Positions 1 through 9,182 of a stretch of DNA of 64,000 nucleotides are shown piece after piece (within the stretch, counting starts at the first letter, position 1; each line of letters starts with the position of its first letter). This DNA is from Clostridiales bacterium (GTDB taxonomy: Bacteria; Bacillota; Clostridia; Saccharofermentanales; Saccharofermentanaceae). The translations under genes and the position numbers were made by a program. The stretch is from contig JAFZBN010000013.1 in assembly GCA_017561715.1 (NCBI GenBank), positions 62,001 to 126,000 of the forward strand, written 5' to 3'. A model generated the notes under the pieces. The model was given only the letters and a program-made list of their open reading frames with translations. It had not been told where the DNA came from and did no database searches.

Positions 1-2
1 CC

Positions 3-2273
3 ACCTCTTCGCTTGAGGCAAATGTCGCGCATGACAAAGAGATCCAGATGAGCGATATCGTCTCTCACTACATCGTCGGTGACCGTATCCTCGCGGAAGT
101 ATTCGTTAATTACGTAATGCCTGAAGAGATCTTGAAGGAGCAGATGGATCTCGATCTTTACGACGAAGCGCAGATGGCAAGATATGATGAGATCTGCGAT
201 GAATATGAAGACTCCTCACTTCAGATGTTCGATCTCGACGGTAAATTCCTTACTGAGATCGAGCTCGAAAATGGCGCTGTGTTTTCAGGTGCTTTCCCCG
301 GAAAAGACGGAGAGATCCTGCTCGTTACCAACAAGGTGAATCTGAAAGACTGTAAGGCAACACCTTCTGTCTCGGTATATTCTTCTTCCGGCGAAAAGCT
401 CCGCGACATCGCGCTTCAGGTCGATGACGACCTCATGGATGTCCGTCTCTACGTCCTTGATAACGGAAACATGCTCGTGGCAAGCATCGGAAAATTCTGG
501 ATCCTCGACGGCGAGGGAAAAGTGCTTTCCGAGGAGTCTAATCCGGAACTCAATGGTATGGTCCTGCATTCCGGCGGCAAGTGGTTCGCGGTAATGCCGG
601 ACTATTCGTCCTATGACTCATCGATCTACGTTCAGGAGATCGACACGGATAGCGGCAAACTGGCCGGAAGACCGTTTAAATGCAGTGAAGCGGTGCTTTA
701 CGCAAGACAGGGTGAGCAGGATTGCTTCCTCCTGAACGCGAACGGCATCGATAAATTCGACATCGAGACACAGACGAAAACTCAGGTGCTCGCGTGGAAA
801 GACACCGATGTGAATTCCTCCACACTGAATCTCGTAGGTGCGCGTATTGCTTCGGAAAATGACATGATCTTCTTCCAGTTCGATGCCGTCTCCGACGCCG
901 GACGCAGCTCGATGGATCTGAAATCGGAAGGCGCGAACCTGGTTTCCGTCGTGCATCTTTCGAAGGCGGATAAGAATCCGCATGCCGGCAAGACTCGTCT
1001 GAGACTCGGAATCAACGAGAAGATCAACGGAACTTTCCAGGAGCAGGTCCTCACATATAACAAAGATCCTCAGAATACGGCCAGGATCGAAGTCATCGAC
1101 TACACCGCCGACGTTATGGATTCCGGTGATGAGAAGGAGATCGAAAACGGCCTTTTGGAAAGCCAGAATCAGCTGATCATGGATATGCTCTCCGGAAACG
1201 GTCCGGATATCCTGGTCGGGTACTCCGAGCTCTCCCAGTTCAATACGGATACGATGCTCGTCGATCTGAACTCTCTGATCGATTCGGACAGCTCGTTCAA
1301 CCGCGATGACTATTACGACAACATCCTCCGTTCTTTTGAAACGGACGGAAAACTCTATACGATCCCTCTGACCTACACACTGGAGGGAATGGCGGTCAAC
1401 ACATCTTTCAACGGCGCGAAGGAAAACTGGACATTCGCCGAATTCGACCAGATGGCATCTTCGCTTTCCCCGGACGTGCAGCCTATCGCTTCACAAAGTT
1501 CCGATGAGCTTCTGAAACTGTGGATGAAGAGCCTTTCTTCCCACTTCATCGACGTTACGAACAAGACCGTCGACTTCGAGTCAGAAGAATTCCGTTCTTT
1601 ACTGGAGACCGTAAAGAAGTACGGCAAGGGCACCAATACGGATTACGACTGGGAGGTTGCTCTGGACACCGGATACATAATGAACGATGCGCAGCTTTTC
1701 AGAAAGAACATGGTCGCGAGCAGTTATATCTGTCTTTCAGATCTCAACACGTATGCTTCCTTGAGTAAAGAAAGCGCCGGCCACACCGTTGCTTTTTCCG
1801 GAGTACCGTCGCTCTCGGGCATGGGCATGGCGGCAAAGGGCCAGCTGTCGATGGCGATCACGGCATCCTGCGGATCTCCGGATCTCGCATGGGATTTCAT
1901 CCGCTCGTTCCTTAGCGAAGATGCGCAGCACGAGCTGAGCTTCAACACGGATACGCTCCCCATCAACAAAAACGCGTATAAGAAGAACTGCCAGATCGAG
2001 ATCGAAGTAAATCAGAAGTTCCTCGAAAGACTGAAAGGAAAAGCGGGACAGGTTGCGCCAGAGGTATTGGAGACCGCCGTGGAGATTTCGCAGGAGCATA
2101 TTGATTCGTTCGAAAAGCTCATCTCCGGCATCACTTCTTCGCAGTCCTGGGACAGCGATGTCATGAACATCATCCTGGAAGAATCCGCCGGATTCTTCGC
2201 CGGACAAAGATCCATCGATGATGTCTGCGGCATCATCCAGAACCGCGCGACACTCGTAGTTCAGGAAAGATAA
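3..2273 (+). CDS. extracellular solute-binding protein with N-terminal propeller-like region (5' partial)
   Basis: The reading frame is open back to the window edge with no stop, so the true start lies outside; the first Met at 48 is probably internal. The visible protein has two parts. Residues about 1-310 (counted from 48) are short beta-strand repeats rich in Asp/Gly, like a degenerate beta-propeller. Residues about 315-740 look like a family 1 extracellular solute-binding protein, with the 'AVNTSF' and 'DLAWDFIRSFL' segments typical of sugar ABC-transporter receptors. Any signal peptide or lipobox would lie upstream of the window. No permease or ATPase gene follows; a hairpin terminator follows directly. 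The binding fold is fairly secure, the ligand unknown. Confidence 0.75.
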   Translation, partial: TSSLEANVAHDKEIQMSDIVSHYIVGDRILAEVFVNYVMPEEILKEQMDLDLYDEAQMARYDEICDEYEDSSLQMFDLDGKFLTEIELENGAVFSGAFPGKDGEILLVTNKVNLKDCKATPSVSVYSSSGEKLRDIALQVDDDLMDVRLYVLDNGNMLVASIGKFWILDGEGKVLSEESNPELNGMVLHSGGKWFAVMPDYSSYDSSIYVQEIDTDSGKLAGRPFKCSEAVLYARQGEQDCFLLNANGIDKFDIETQTKTQVLAWKDTDVNSSTLNLVGARIASENDMIFFQFDAVSDAGRSSMDLKSEGANLVSVVHLSKADKNPHAGKTRLRLGINEKINGTFQEQVLTYNKDPQNTARIEVIDYTADVMDSGDEKEIENGLLESQNQLIMDMLSGNGPDILVGYSELSQFNTDTMLVDLNSLIDSDSSFNRDDYYDNILRSFETDGKLYTIPLTYTLEGMAVNTSFNGAKENWTFAEFDQMASSLSPDVQPIASQSSDELLKLWMKSLSSHFIDVTNKTVDFESEEFRSLLETVKKYGKGTNTDYDWEVALDTGYIMNDAQLFRKNMVASSYICLSDLNTYASLSKESAGHTVAFSGVPSLSGMGMAAKGQLSMAITASCGSPDLAWDFIRSFLSEDAQHELSFNTDTLPINKNAYKKNCQIEIEVNQKFLERLKGKAGQVAPEVLETAVEISQEHIDSFEKLISGITSSQSWDSDVMNIILEESAGFFAGQRSIDDVCGIIQNRATLVVQER

Positions 2274-2299
2274 TCAGGAAAGATAATAATGTGAATTCT

Positions 2300-2340
2300 T
2301 TTCGCCGCGCGCTGCTCACGCAAATGCGCGGCGAAATTGT
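2300..2340. terminator. bidirectional hairpin terminator
   Basis: A perfect 11-bp stem (2300-2310 with 2326-2336, TTTCGCCGCGC and its complement) encloses a 15-base loop and is followed by TTGTTTC. It lies between two convergent genes and can serve both. Confidence 0.7.
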
Positions 2341-2341
2341 T

Positions 2342-3073
2342 TCACTTTCCGCAGATCACATCGATAAAAAGCGGGACTTCGTTTTCAAACTTCCGATAGC
2401 GCTCGTGAGCGTATATTTCCTGATAGAAAGCATCTCTTCCTTCATCGCAGTAGATCGTAAGATGGGTATTCGGATCGGAAAGCTTATGTTTAAAAAACAT
2501 ATTCACGCTCAGTGAATCTCTTCCTTTCCCCAGATTGAAATTCAAGAGGAAGTATTTCTTTCCGTCGGCATCGCGCCTTCCCACAAGTGCATTGAAAAAG
2601 ATCTCTTCGTCTGTAAACAGCTCCGCCACATCCGGAGATTCCACGATCTCACGGAACGCTTCCGTTAATTGTCTGATCGCCATGCCTTCTTTCAGTTTTT
2701 CCTTCATCTGCTCCGCCACGGGGATAAACGGATTACTCGGACGATCGACACGAAAGCGTCCCATCCCGGTGATCTTTCCCATGAGATCCGACAGATCTTC
2801 GTCGGTGGTTTCCGGGTTATTCAAGGCAGAAAGAATATCATCCACGCGCCAGTCACCTGTGTTGTTGTTCTTCGTTGCTCGTAAACACCAGATCGTGTCG
2901 ATCAGGGAAGCGATCAGATCGAATAGTAAAGCCGCCACTCCGAATCGCAGGAACCAGATACTGACTCCTTGAAGAAGAATACCAAGCACGAAAAAGAAAA
3001 GACAGAATCCAAAACGAAAGAAAAAGGAACTGATGAAGAGTCCGAGCGCCACCTGGCGTTTCATCTTATTCAT
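2342..3073 (-). CDS. hypothetical membrane-anchored protein
   Basis: A 243-residue protein that I do not recognise. Two strongly hydrophobic, Phe/Leu-rich segments at about residues 9-35 and 38-62 look like a transmembrane hairpin at the N-terminus. The remaining 180 residues are soluble, charged and probably cytoplasmic, with no catalytic motif I can identify. GGAGG lies 8 bases before the ATG. It is a single gene, convergent with the solute-binding protein gene and separated from the next minus-strand gene upstream by about 70 bases. Confidence 0.7.
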   Translation of the reverse strand: MNKMKRQVALGLFISSFFFRFGFCLFFFVLGILLQGVSIWFLRFGVAALLFDLIASLIDTIWCLRATKNNNTGDWRVDDILSALNNPETTDEDLSDLMGKITGMGRFRVDRPSNPFIPVAEQMKEKLKEGMAIRQLTEAFREIVESPDVAELFTDEEIFFNALVGRRDADGKKYFLLNFNLGKGRDSLSVNMFFKHKLSDPNTHLTIYCDEGRDAFYQEIYAHERYRKFENEVPLFIDVICGK

Positions 3074-3141
3074 ATGCGGTTCCTCCTTCGCTGTTGGTTA
3101 CGAAAACACCTAGATTATATCATCTTTCTTCCATGATGCGT

Positions 3142-3657
3142 TTATAACAGACCGATCTTCTGATAGATCCCTTGAATAAAAGGAGCCTTGTGCTCGATAT
3201 ACTGATCTATGTCATACGGGAAAAGCACCGCTCCCTCTGCTTTGATCCGGCTGTACTCAGCGACGGCTTCGGGATGCGATCTTAAGTAGTCTCGGAATGA
3301 CAGATGTCTTTTCAACTCTGAAGCGTCCTTATCGCAGACGTAGAGATGATGATTCCGAAGATGTTCTTTTCCCTCAAACTTAAAGGCTTCTCTTCCGAGG
3401 ATGCCCTGATCGCCTTCGTGCGTGTATCCGATCGTAGAAAGCGCTTCGATCACTTCAGGCAGCTTTTCGCGGCTTTCGATGACCACATCGATGTCGATGA
3501 TCGGCTTGGCGGACAGCCCTTCCACAGAGGTACTGCCGACGTGCTCGATCGCAAGCGCAAGGTCTCCGAGTGCCGGTGCCAGCTCATCCCGGATCGCGAT
3601 AAAATCGTCCTTCCACGCTGCGTTATAGGGTTCAACGACTACATGTTTCGCGCACAT
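3142..3657 (-). CDS. GrpB-family (UPF0157) nucleotidyltransferase-like protein
   Basis: The sequence has the GrpB signature: 'YNAAWKDDF' near the start, 'IEHVGSTSVEGLSAKPIIDIDV', then 'LRNHHLYV' and 'FRDYLRSHP'. The family has a nucleotidyltransferase-like fold and is often found beside antibiotic-modifying enzymes; its biochemical role is poorly known. I chose the ATG at 3657 (171 residues) because GGGAGAG lies just upstream; ATGs at 3672 and 3696 would overlap the preceding gene and have weaker ribosome sites. It is the last gene of a three-gene minus-strand run: GNAT, aminoglycoside phosphotransferase-like, GrpB. Confidence 0.88.
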   Translation of the reverse strand: MCAKHVVVEPYNAAWKDDFIAIRDELAPALGDLALAIEHVGSTSVEGLSAKPIIDIDVVIESREKLPEVIEALSTIGYTHEGDQGILGREAFKFEGKEHLRNHHLYVCDKDASELKRHLSFRDYLRSHPEAVAEYSRIKAEGAVLFPYDIDQYIEHKAPFIQGIYQKIGLL

Positions 3658-3682
3658 CTTTTTCTCTCCCATTTCATTAAGA

Positions 3683-4477
3683 TCAGAACAGTTCATCCAG
3701 CAGGATGTAGTAGTTGATCTTATCCCAATCCGGCTTTATGCCGAGTTCTTCAAAAAGCATGTTCGGATCGATCTCCGGATATGTTTTCCCATAGGTGCCA
3801 TCCGCGTTATGCTTCAGACTTCTATACCCGAGCGCGATATCTCTCCACTTGTCTCCGACTCCGGCCTCCGCCAGATCGATAAATCCTCTGAACTTTCCGT
3901 CCTCCATAAGGACGTTTGGCAGGCAGTAATCCCCGTGTGAAAGCACCGGCTCACATTCCGGACGGTGGTCCTCAAGCCATGTGAGAAGCTCGGCCGCATC
4001 CTTGAAGCCGCCTTCCGCGAATGTCTCCGGTTCCGTGTTTTCCAGATCGACAAGACCGTTTTCCACACGGTATCTTGCTTCTTTCAGTTCCACATCCAGA
4101 TCCATGATCCTCGGGCAGTCGGAGATATCGACACTCCAGAGAAGCTTCATGCCGTCAGCAAGTGCCTTGATCATCTCCTCCGGACGTTTCATGTAGTAAG
4201 GATCACAACTCATTTTGCCGGAGACCTTGCTCATGAGAAGATATTCCTTCTCCCCTTCTTTTTCGTAGGCAAGAACTCTCGGGGCAGGGACATTTTTCTC
4301 CTCGAGCCAGCGCATCATGCGAATGACTGCTTCGTTTCTTTCTCTGTATTTGACGATCTTTAAGACCGCGTCATCAAAGATCAGGACCGTCGATCCGGAC
4401 ATCCCCGTATCATCGACAGTGTAGGGTTTTCCCTCGATCTTTTCTTGTATGTTTTTCGGCAGTTTTATCTCTTCCAT
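3683..4477 (-). CDS. APH(3')-III-like aminoglycoside phosphotransferase
   Basis: The protein kinase-like APH fold is clear: K40 as likely ATP lysine, 'LSHGDYCLPN' (H181-G182-D183, N188) as catalytic loop, 'FIDLAE' (D201) as metal ligand, and 'DKWRDIA' at 209. The last 19 residues, from 'GIKPDW' to 'ILLDELF', match the C-terminus of APH(3')-IIIa almost exactly as I remember it. The family transfers phosphate from ATP to the 3'-hydroxyl of kanamycin/neomycin-type drugs. At 264 residues it has full length. It starts 13 bases after a GNAT gene and is followed by the GrpB gene, suggesting one transcript. The drug range is inference. Confidence 0.88.
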   Translation of the reverse strand: MEEIKLPKNIQEKIEGKPYTVDDTGMSGSTVLIFDDAVLKIVKYRERNEAVIRMMRWLEEKNVPAPRVLAYEKEGEKEYLLMSKVSGKMSCDPYYMKRPEEMIKALADGMKLLWSVDISDCPRIMDLDVELKEARYRVENGLVDLENTEPETFAEGGFKDAAELLTWLEDHRPECEPVLSHGDYCLPNVLMEDGKFRGFIDLAEAGVGDKWRDIALGYRSLKHNADGTYGKTYPEIDPNMLFEELGIKPDWDKINYYILLDELF

Positions 4478-4490
4478 CTTTGTCGCCCGC

Positions 4491-5009
4491 TTATTGCAGA
4501 TCCTCTCTTCGGATCACCGATACATGCGTGATCTTATTTGCTTCGTCCGGATACTCCTTTTCGAAATGCATGCCGATCGATTCCGCCGTTCGAAAAGAAC
4601 CTACATTGGTATATTTGCAGTACGAATAGAGCGCCGGATATTCCGTGTTGGCAAAGGCCCAGTCGCGCACGGCAGCAGCTGCCTCTTTCGCGTAGCCTTT
4701 TCTCTGCTGATCCGCGCGGATGTGGTATCCGATCTCCGGCAGCATCTGTCCGTCGATATTCTGGAGCGTCAGTCCACAGTCACCGATCATCTCGCCTGTT
4801 TCTTTGAGGCAGACTGCCCAGAGGCCGAATCCATCGTCCTTATAACGTTTCATATTGCGCTCGATCCACTCGCGTACTCGTTTCTCATCGAAAGAATACG
4901 GATAGTGCACCATGATGGACGGATCGCCCAGCACCCTGTAGTACGCGTCAAAATCGTCCATTGTCATTTCGCGGAGAAACAGTCGCTCCGTCTCTATGAT
5001 CTTTTTCAT
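4491..5009 (-). CDS. RimJ/RimL-type GNAT acetyltransferase
   Basis: The protein starts with the hallmark 'IETERLFLREM' and carries the acetyl-CoA loop region 'ADQQRKGYAKEAAAAVRDWAF', then 'NVGSFRTAESIGMHFEKE', all typical of ribosomal-protein-type N-acetyltransferases. Transfer of acetyl from acetyl-CoA to an amine is expected; the acceptor is unknown. I chose the ATG at 5009 (172 residues) because AGAGAGG lies upstream and the motif follows at once; a longer form from 5066 adds 19 residues with no homology. It heads the GNAT, APH, GrpB run. Confidence 0.88.
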   Translation of the reverse strand: MKKIIETERLFLREMTMDDFDAYYRVLGDPSIMVHYPYSFDEKRVREWIERNMKRYKDDGFGLWAVCLKETGEMIGDCGLTLQNIDGQMLPEIGYHIRADQQRKGYAKEAAAAVRDWAFANTEYPALYSYCKYTNVGSFRTAESIGMHFEKEYPDEANKITHVSVIRREDLQ

Positions 5010-5132
5010 AACGGCCTCTCTTTTACACATGTTCGGGATGGTCTTTTCCCTAATAGTATACTTCAATACGCTATTTCTCTGAATTAGCCCGTTAGTTTAC
5101 TGCAAGATTTAAGAACTATTTAATAACCAAAT

Positions 5133-5141
5133 GCGTATAAT
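5133..5141 (+). promoter_or_regulatory. -10 element for the DUF6273 lipoprotein gene
   Basis: TATAAT at 5136-5141 lies about 60 bases before the start codon. No convincing -35 is seen. Confidence 0.35.
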
Positions 5142-5202
5142 AAAGCACGTAATTTGATTTAGCAGGGAATCATCACCCTGCATCGAAAAGAGGAGAGGGA
5201 AA

Positions 5203-6174
5203 ATGAAAAGAACGAAATTAGCTACAGTATTAGGGGTCTGCACGGCTATCTCAATGATCACGGCATCCTGCTCGTCCGGCAAAAAAGAGACCGGATCGAC
5301 CAAGGGTTCGAAGTCAACTGAGGCAGAAGAAGTAGAAACAGAAACTGAGATTGAGAAAACCGGAACGGAAAAAACCGAATCCACGGTTACCGCTTCAAGT
5401 GAAGAACTTCCTTCTGACAGCACAGAGGATACGACAGCGGTCCAGCCTTCCGAGGCAACTCCGATCGTACTTGATTCTATTCAGGCCGGAGATGTGATCA
5501 CATTCGGTTCCTGTGAACAGGACAACAATACTTCAAACGGCGCGGAAGATATCGAGTGGATTGTCGCAGGTGTGGAAGATGGACGCGCGCTGCTTTTAAG
5601 TAAATACGTTATCGCAGGTAAGCCTTTCAACAGCGCGGGTGATTGTTCCTGGGAAGAAAGTGAACTGAGACAGTGGTTGAACGGTGAATTCTACGAAGCC
5701 GCATTCAATGACAGCGAGAAATCTTCCATCTACGAGGTAGAACTGGAAACAAAGGATCCTACCAGTACTGTTCACTATATCACAACGACAGATAAGGTCT
5801 TCCTTCTTGAGTTTAAAGATATCGGAAAGTATTTCGAGTCGGAGTACTGGGATGAGACATATAATCTCTGCGAACACTGCTTCGAGCTGATAACCTCGGC
5901 AACGCCATATGCCGCTGCGCAAGGCGCATATAACATGAAACTGAATGACAAGACAGCAAAGAAGACAGTCACGGAGCATCCGGAACTGAAGGGGCTCGTT
6001 TCCTGCCAGTGGTGGCTCCGCGAGACCGGCGCTTTCTGCAGCACCTTGGGAAGCACGATCGGAACCTTTTACTGGGAACCGGGCGATCCGCTTACCCCTT
6101 ACTATTATCCAAGCGACCGCGAGGATGTCGGCGTAAGACCTGCCGTATGGGTAGCTGTGGAAACTTCAAACTGA
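5203..6174 (+). CDS. DUF6273 lipoprotein
   Basis: A 323-residue secreted lipoprotein. The signal peptide ends in the lipobox 'ITASC' (Cys about 23), followed by a Glu/Thr/Ser-rich linker to about residue 90. The rest is a DUF6273 domain: 'IEWIVAGVEDGRALLLSKYV', 'ELRQWLNGEFYEAAF', 'DKVFLLEF', 'QWWLRETGAF', 'VGVRPAVWV'. The domain is common in Clostridia surface proteins; its function is unknown. GAGAGG ribosome site precedes the ATG. It is monocistronic, with a strong terminator 25 bases after the stop. Confidence 0.85.
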   Translation: MKRTKLATVLGVCTAISMITASCSSGKKETGSTKGSKSTEAEEVETETEIEKTGTEKTESTVTASSEELPSDSTEDTTAVQPSEATPIVLDSIQAGDVITFGSCEQDNNTSNGAEDIEWIVAGVEDGRALLLSKYVIAGKPFNSAGDCSWEESELRQWLNGEFYEAAFNDSEKSSIYEVELETKDPTSTVHYITTTDKVFLLEFKDIGKYFESEYWDETYNLCEHCFELITSATPYAAAQGAYNMKLNDKTAKKTVTEHPELKGLVSCQWWLRETGAFCSTLGSTIGTFYWEPGDPLTPYYYPSDREDVGVRPAVWVAVETSN

Positions 6175-6198
6175 TAAAACGAGATCACAAAAAAAGAA

Positions 6199-6229
6199 AG
6201 AGCCCCTGAAACCAGGGGCTCTCCTTTTT
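6199..6229 (+). terminator. rho-independent terminator after the DUF6273 gene
   Basis: Perfect 10-bp stem AGAGCCCCTG/CAGGGGCTCT with loop AAAC, followed by CCTTTTT. An A-rich left flank could also let it act on the minus strand. Confidence 0.85.
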
Positions 6230-6302
6230 GCTCCGAATCTGTTCCCGGGCCTCCCTCCCGGAAACCGAACCGCGCATATGAAAACAGGGAGATGATAGAA
6301 AC

Positions 6303-7532
6303 TTAACAAACAACATTTCTGCCGATAAGAACTGTAACACAATAGACGTTATTCTCGGCGCCATGATGGGTGTTCAGCACCATACCGACGGGCATTCCGT
6401 TTACATCGATGTTTGTTGTGAGACCGTCACACCAGCCGTTATCCTTAAAATATCTTTCCAGATCGGATACTGCCGGGGTTGTTTCCTTAATTACCGTCGC
6501 ACCGATATACGGGCAGTCACTGGCAAGAGTAAACGATGCGTCATCTGTCTTCATGGAAAGAGCTACACCCAGGCCTTCCATGAATTTCGAATCGTTCTCA
6601 AGATCGATCTGCGCATAAGATACGATGATATCTTCTGTCGTCGCATCAGCGATAAACGGCGGAAGTTTCGCCTGTTGTCTCTTGGGAATTGTAAAGCCTT
6701 TGTATTTCTCGCCATTGCCGGCGATCTTTGCGTTGTCGAAGAAATGATTATCTCCGTCCGAACTCCAGTCCCGATTATCATCGAAGTTGAATATCTGAAG
6801 TCCGATATAGAAATCCGCAGTCATGAGACTGATGATCCAATCGATCAAAAATACCAAGCCGATGGCCAGTATAGCGGCAAATACATATGCAACAGCTGTG
6901 ATAGCAGCTTCAGGAATAAGGAAAACAAAGCTCTCCCATCCAGCCTCTGCTGCAGCTTCTGCAAATGTAAGCGCAAGTGCTTCAACTGCCATGGACAGGC
7001 CTCTCGCGATTATCTTTGAGGCAACCTTTACAACAATTGCCATAATGATAGTTTCGACAACCGTAACGTATGGATTCTTTATACTCAAGAATGAAAACGA
7101 GGATTCCTTAGTTACATTGTCAAATGATCCCAGAGAAAAGACCAGCTGAGTTTTGTCATGCGACAGATCCTTTTCCGGATAGATCCATACGCACGCATTG
7201 TTGTTGTACGAAAGGAAGAATACCACGCCGTTTTTATCCGTTACTTTGACCCAGGCATTATCGCCGTTGGCTGTGATATTCTTTTTGATCGTTTCAAGGT
7301 TCTGATAGTTCTGGTCTTTTGATGCTTTCAGAGTGGCCTGATCGTTTCTCTGATAGGCTTCGAGAATGCTCGGCGGCATGGCCATCGCAGGGCTTCCATA
7401 GTTTTCGACAGTGAAATTCGGATCGTCGATCTGAACGTTCAGGGGCGCACGACAAAGTTCGAGCTCTTCCTTCAAAGTTCCTACAACTTCAAGATGACTG
7501 AGAAAGTCCGGTAATTTAATTGAGTTATTCAT
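6303..7532 (-). CDS. unrecognised protein with long central hydrophobic region
   Basis: A 409-residue protein with no family I can name. Residues 1-150 are mixed alpha/beta and soluble. Residues about 155-240 form an almost continuous hydrophobic, Ala/Val/Ile-rich stretch broken only by short charged turns ('AEAAAEAGWE' near 191-200). Residues 245-409 are Asp/Asn-rich and beta-like, ending in Cys. There is no signal peptide. A buried hydrophobic hairpin between two soluble domains resembles alpha-helical pore-forming proteins, but this is only shape similarity. GGAGG lies 7 bases before the ATG. Codon use seems more AT-rich than neighbours. The gene stands alone behind a 400-base AT-rich spacer. 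Confidence 0.7.
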   Translation of the reverse strand: MNNSIKLPDFLSHLEVVGTLKEELELCRAPLNVQIDDPNFTVENYGSPAMAMPPSILEAYQRNDQATLKASKDQNYQNLETIKKNITANGDNAWVKVTDKNGVVFFLSYNNNACVWIYPEKDLSHDKTQLVFSLGSFDNVTKESSFSFLSIKNPYVTVVETIIMAIVVKVASKIIARGLSMAVEALALTFAEAAAEAGWESFVFLIPEAAITAVAYVFAAILAIGLVFLIDWIISLMTADFYIGLQIFNFDDNRDWSSDGDNHFFDNAKIAGNGEKYKGFTIPKRQQAKLPPFIADATTEDIIVSYAQIDLENDSKFMEGLGVALSMKTDDASFTLASDCPYIGATVIKETTPAVSDLERYFKDNGWCDGLTTNIDVNGMPVGMVLNTHHGAENNVYCVTVLIGRNVVC

Positions 7533-7940
7533 ATTGTACCTCCATTAGAATTTGGTAATAAGAAACCAAGACGACAGTTTGCCGGATCGTCTAAAGAATG
7601 GTTTCCTGTTTGTTTTTTTGAGTAGGTGATTGAGCGCTCTGCACTAACTCGTTACATTCAATTAATCACAGATTTTTGATAAATTGCTCACCTTTCTGTC
7701 GAAATTTTTTTAGTTTTTTCTTTCAGCCGGTGGCCATTCCAAACTATGAGGGGCAGAAAATGAATTTGTTCTCGTCTGTTGACCTTCATATCTCAAAGAT
7801 TATATAATGCAACCGCATAAAGAATTGACATTTTATTTCGCAGATTTCTTATTTTCATCACGAACAGCTTATCCGACATAAAGTCCCAAATTACCGCTTC
7901 GGCTTACATGGTTCCGAGCAGGAACGAATCGGTGAACAAT
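7533..7940. other. AT-rich divergent spacer
   Basis: About 400 bases between the unknown minus-strand gene and a plus-strand GNAT gene. It holds T-rich tracts, the plus-strand promoter at 7779-7808 and a second TTGACA at 7825. No further gene is seen; I could not place a convincing promoter for the minus-strand gene. Confidence 0.5.
7779..7808 (+). promoter_or_regulatory. sigma-A promoter
   Basis: TTGACC at 7779-7784, an 18-base spacer and TATAAT at 7803-7808, upstream of the GNAT gene at 7941. Confidence 0.6.
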
Positions 7941-8573
7941 ATGGATAGTAAGGATATTTCGTTTAAGTCTCTGGCAGGAAAAACAGGCCTGAATCTTTTC
8001 GACATGAAGGATATGGAAAAGGCTATCGCGTGTAATATCGACGCCTATGAAGGCTACCGGCTTTACGATGTTCTTTTCGGAAAGCACAATACGCCCGAAG
8101 TCATGAGAAAACTCTGGATCTCTTCTCTTCACACACTCTCCGACACCGCCATGATCGTCATCGATAGCGAAGATATCAACGGCATGGCATTTTTCATCCC
8201 GCCGGGATATAAGGGCATGCCGATCATGCCGTATCTCAAGTCAGGCGGACTTAAGATGCCTCTTTCGACTTTATATCCACAGGCGCGTTACGAGAGCTTT
8301 TGCATGCAGATGAAAAAGCGCCATACCGGTCACAACAGCTGGTATCTTTTCGATCTTGTCGTACGTCAGGAAAAGCAGCTCCAGGGCGTTGCCAAGAGCA
8401 TGCTTGTTCCCTTCTTCAACTATCTGGACGAGACAAAGCAGGATATCTATCTGGAAACGCATGCCGACAAAAATGTTCCGTTCTATAAACACTTCGGATT
8501 TGATGTGGTCGAGACCGGATATGTTCCGGGAAGCAAGCTGACGCATTACGGTATGCTCCGACGCCATAAATAA
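7941..8573 (+). CDS. GNAT-family acetyltransferase
   Basis: A GNAT of about 210 residues, with 'SWYLFDLVVRQEKQLQGVAKSMLVPFFNYLD' as the acetyl-CoA-binding strand and loop, 'IYLETHADKNVPFYKHFGFDVV' as the C-terminal signature, and 'FFIPPGYKGM' upstream, a pattern shared by bacterial and fungal small-molecule acetyltransferases. The substrate is unknown. I prefer the ATG at 7941, preceded by GGTGA, over the ATG at 7908, which has no ribosome site. It stands alone behind its own promoter and is convergent with the next gene. Confidence 0.82.
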   Translation: MDSKDISFKSLAGKTGLNLFDMKDMEKAIACNIDAYEGYRLYDVLFGKHNTPEVMRKLWISSLHTLSDTAMIVIDSEDINGMAFFIPPGYKGMPIMPYLKSGGLKMPLSTLYPQARYESFCMQMKKRHTGHNSWYLFDLVVRQEKQLQGVAKSMLVPFFNYLDETKQDIYLETHADKNVPFYKHFGFDVVETGYVPGSKLTHYGMLRRHK

Positions 8574-8589
8574 CGGCAGGGCAAGTTCT

Positions 8590-9075
8590 TTACGCGCGGA
8601 TCTTCCTTATCCATAAGAAAGTCAGGATCGTAAAGATCACATCCCAGACGATCCAGCAGAAAAACCATATGTCGATCCGCTGTACGGCGATCATAACGAT
8701 GGTAAAGAATATCCCAAGCAGCAAACAAAAGATGATCATCCCGAGAATGATCTTATCCGTACTTTTCTGATTCCGAATGGCGCCGTCGAAGCGTTCCGAG
8801 AGAGTGAGTTTTCCCGGGTCTTTTCTTTGCGGAAAGAGCGTTCTGGGAATATCTCTTTTGACGATCTCATAAAACGCATCGGCCGCTTCCTCTTCGTTAT
8901 CGTAAACACGTGGATTCGATTTTTGACCATGTTCCCCATAGAAGATCTCGTATTTTCCATCCTCTCTTATGAGAAGATTAAAACGCTCGTCATAGTTCGG
9001 CGAGCTTCCGATACAGAGCGCGCGAAGATCGTAATGTTTTTCTTTGATCAGGTTTTCCAGTTCAAGGATCGTCAT
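8590..9075 (-). CDS. hypothetical protein with C-terminal membrane hairpin
   Basis: A 161-residue protein that I do not recognise. Residues 1-105 are soluble and charged ('LRALCIGSSPNYDERFNLLIREDG' gives a beta-hairpin impression). Residues about 108-155 hold two transmembrane helices separated by 'RIDIWFFCW'. The ATG at 9075 follows GAAGGGA; an upstream ATG at 9132 would add 19 residues without support. It is a single gene between convergent and divergent neighbours. Confidence 0.68.
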   Translation of the reverse strand: MTILELENLIKEKHYDLRALCIGSSPNYDERFNLLIREDGKYEIFYGEHGQKSNPRVYDNEEEAADAFYEIVKRDIPRTLFPQRKDPGKLTLSERFDGAIRNQKSTDKIILGMIIFCLLLGIFFTIVMIAVQRIDIWFFCWIVWDVIFTILTFLWIRKIRA

Positions 9076-9182
9076 CTTTTCCCTTCGCTTAATAACAAAA
9101 TATACTTCCTTTAAAGCACTTTGATTATACACGACAGTTATATTTTTTTGTCGTAGATTACTAAACTCTCACAATATCTATA

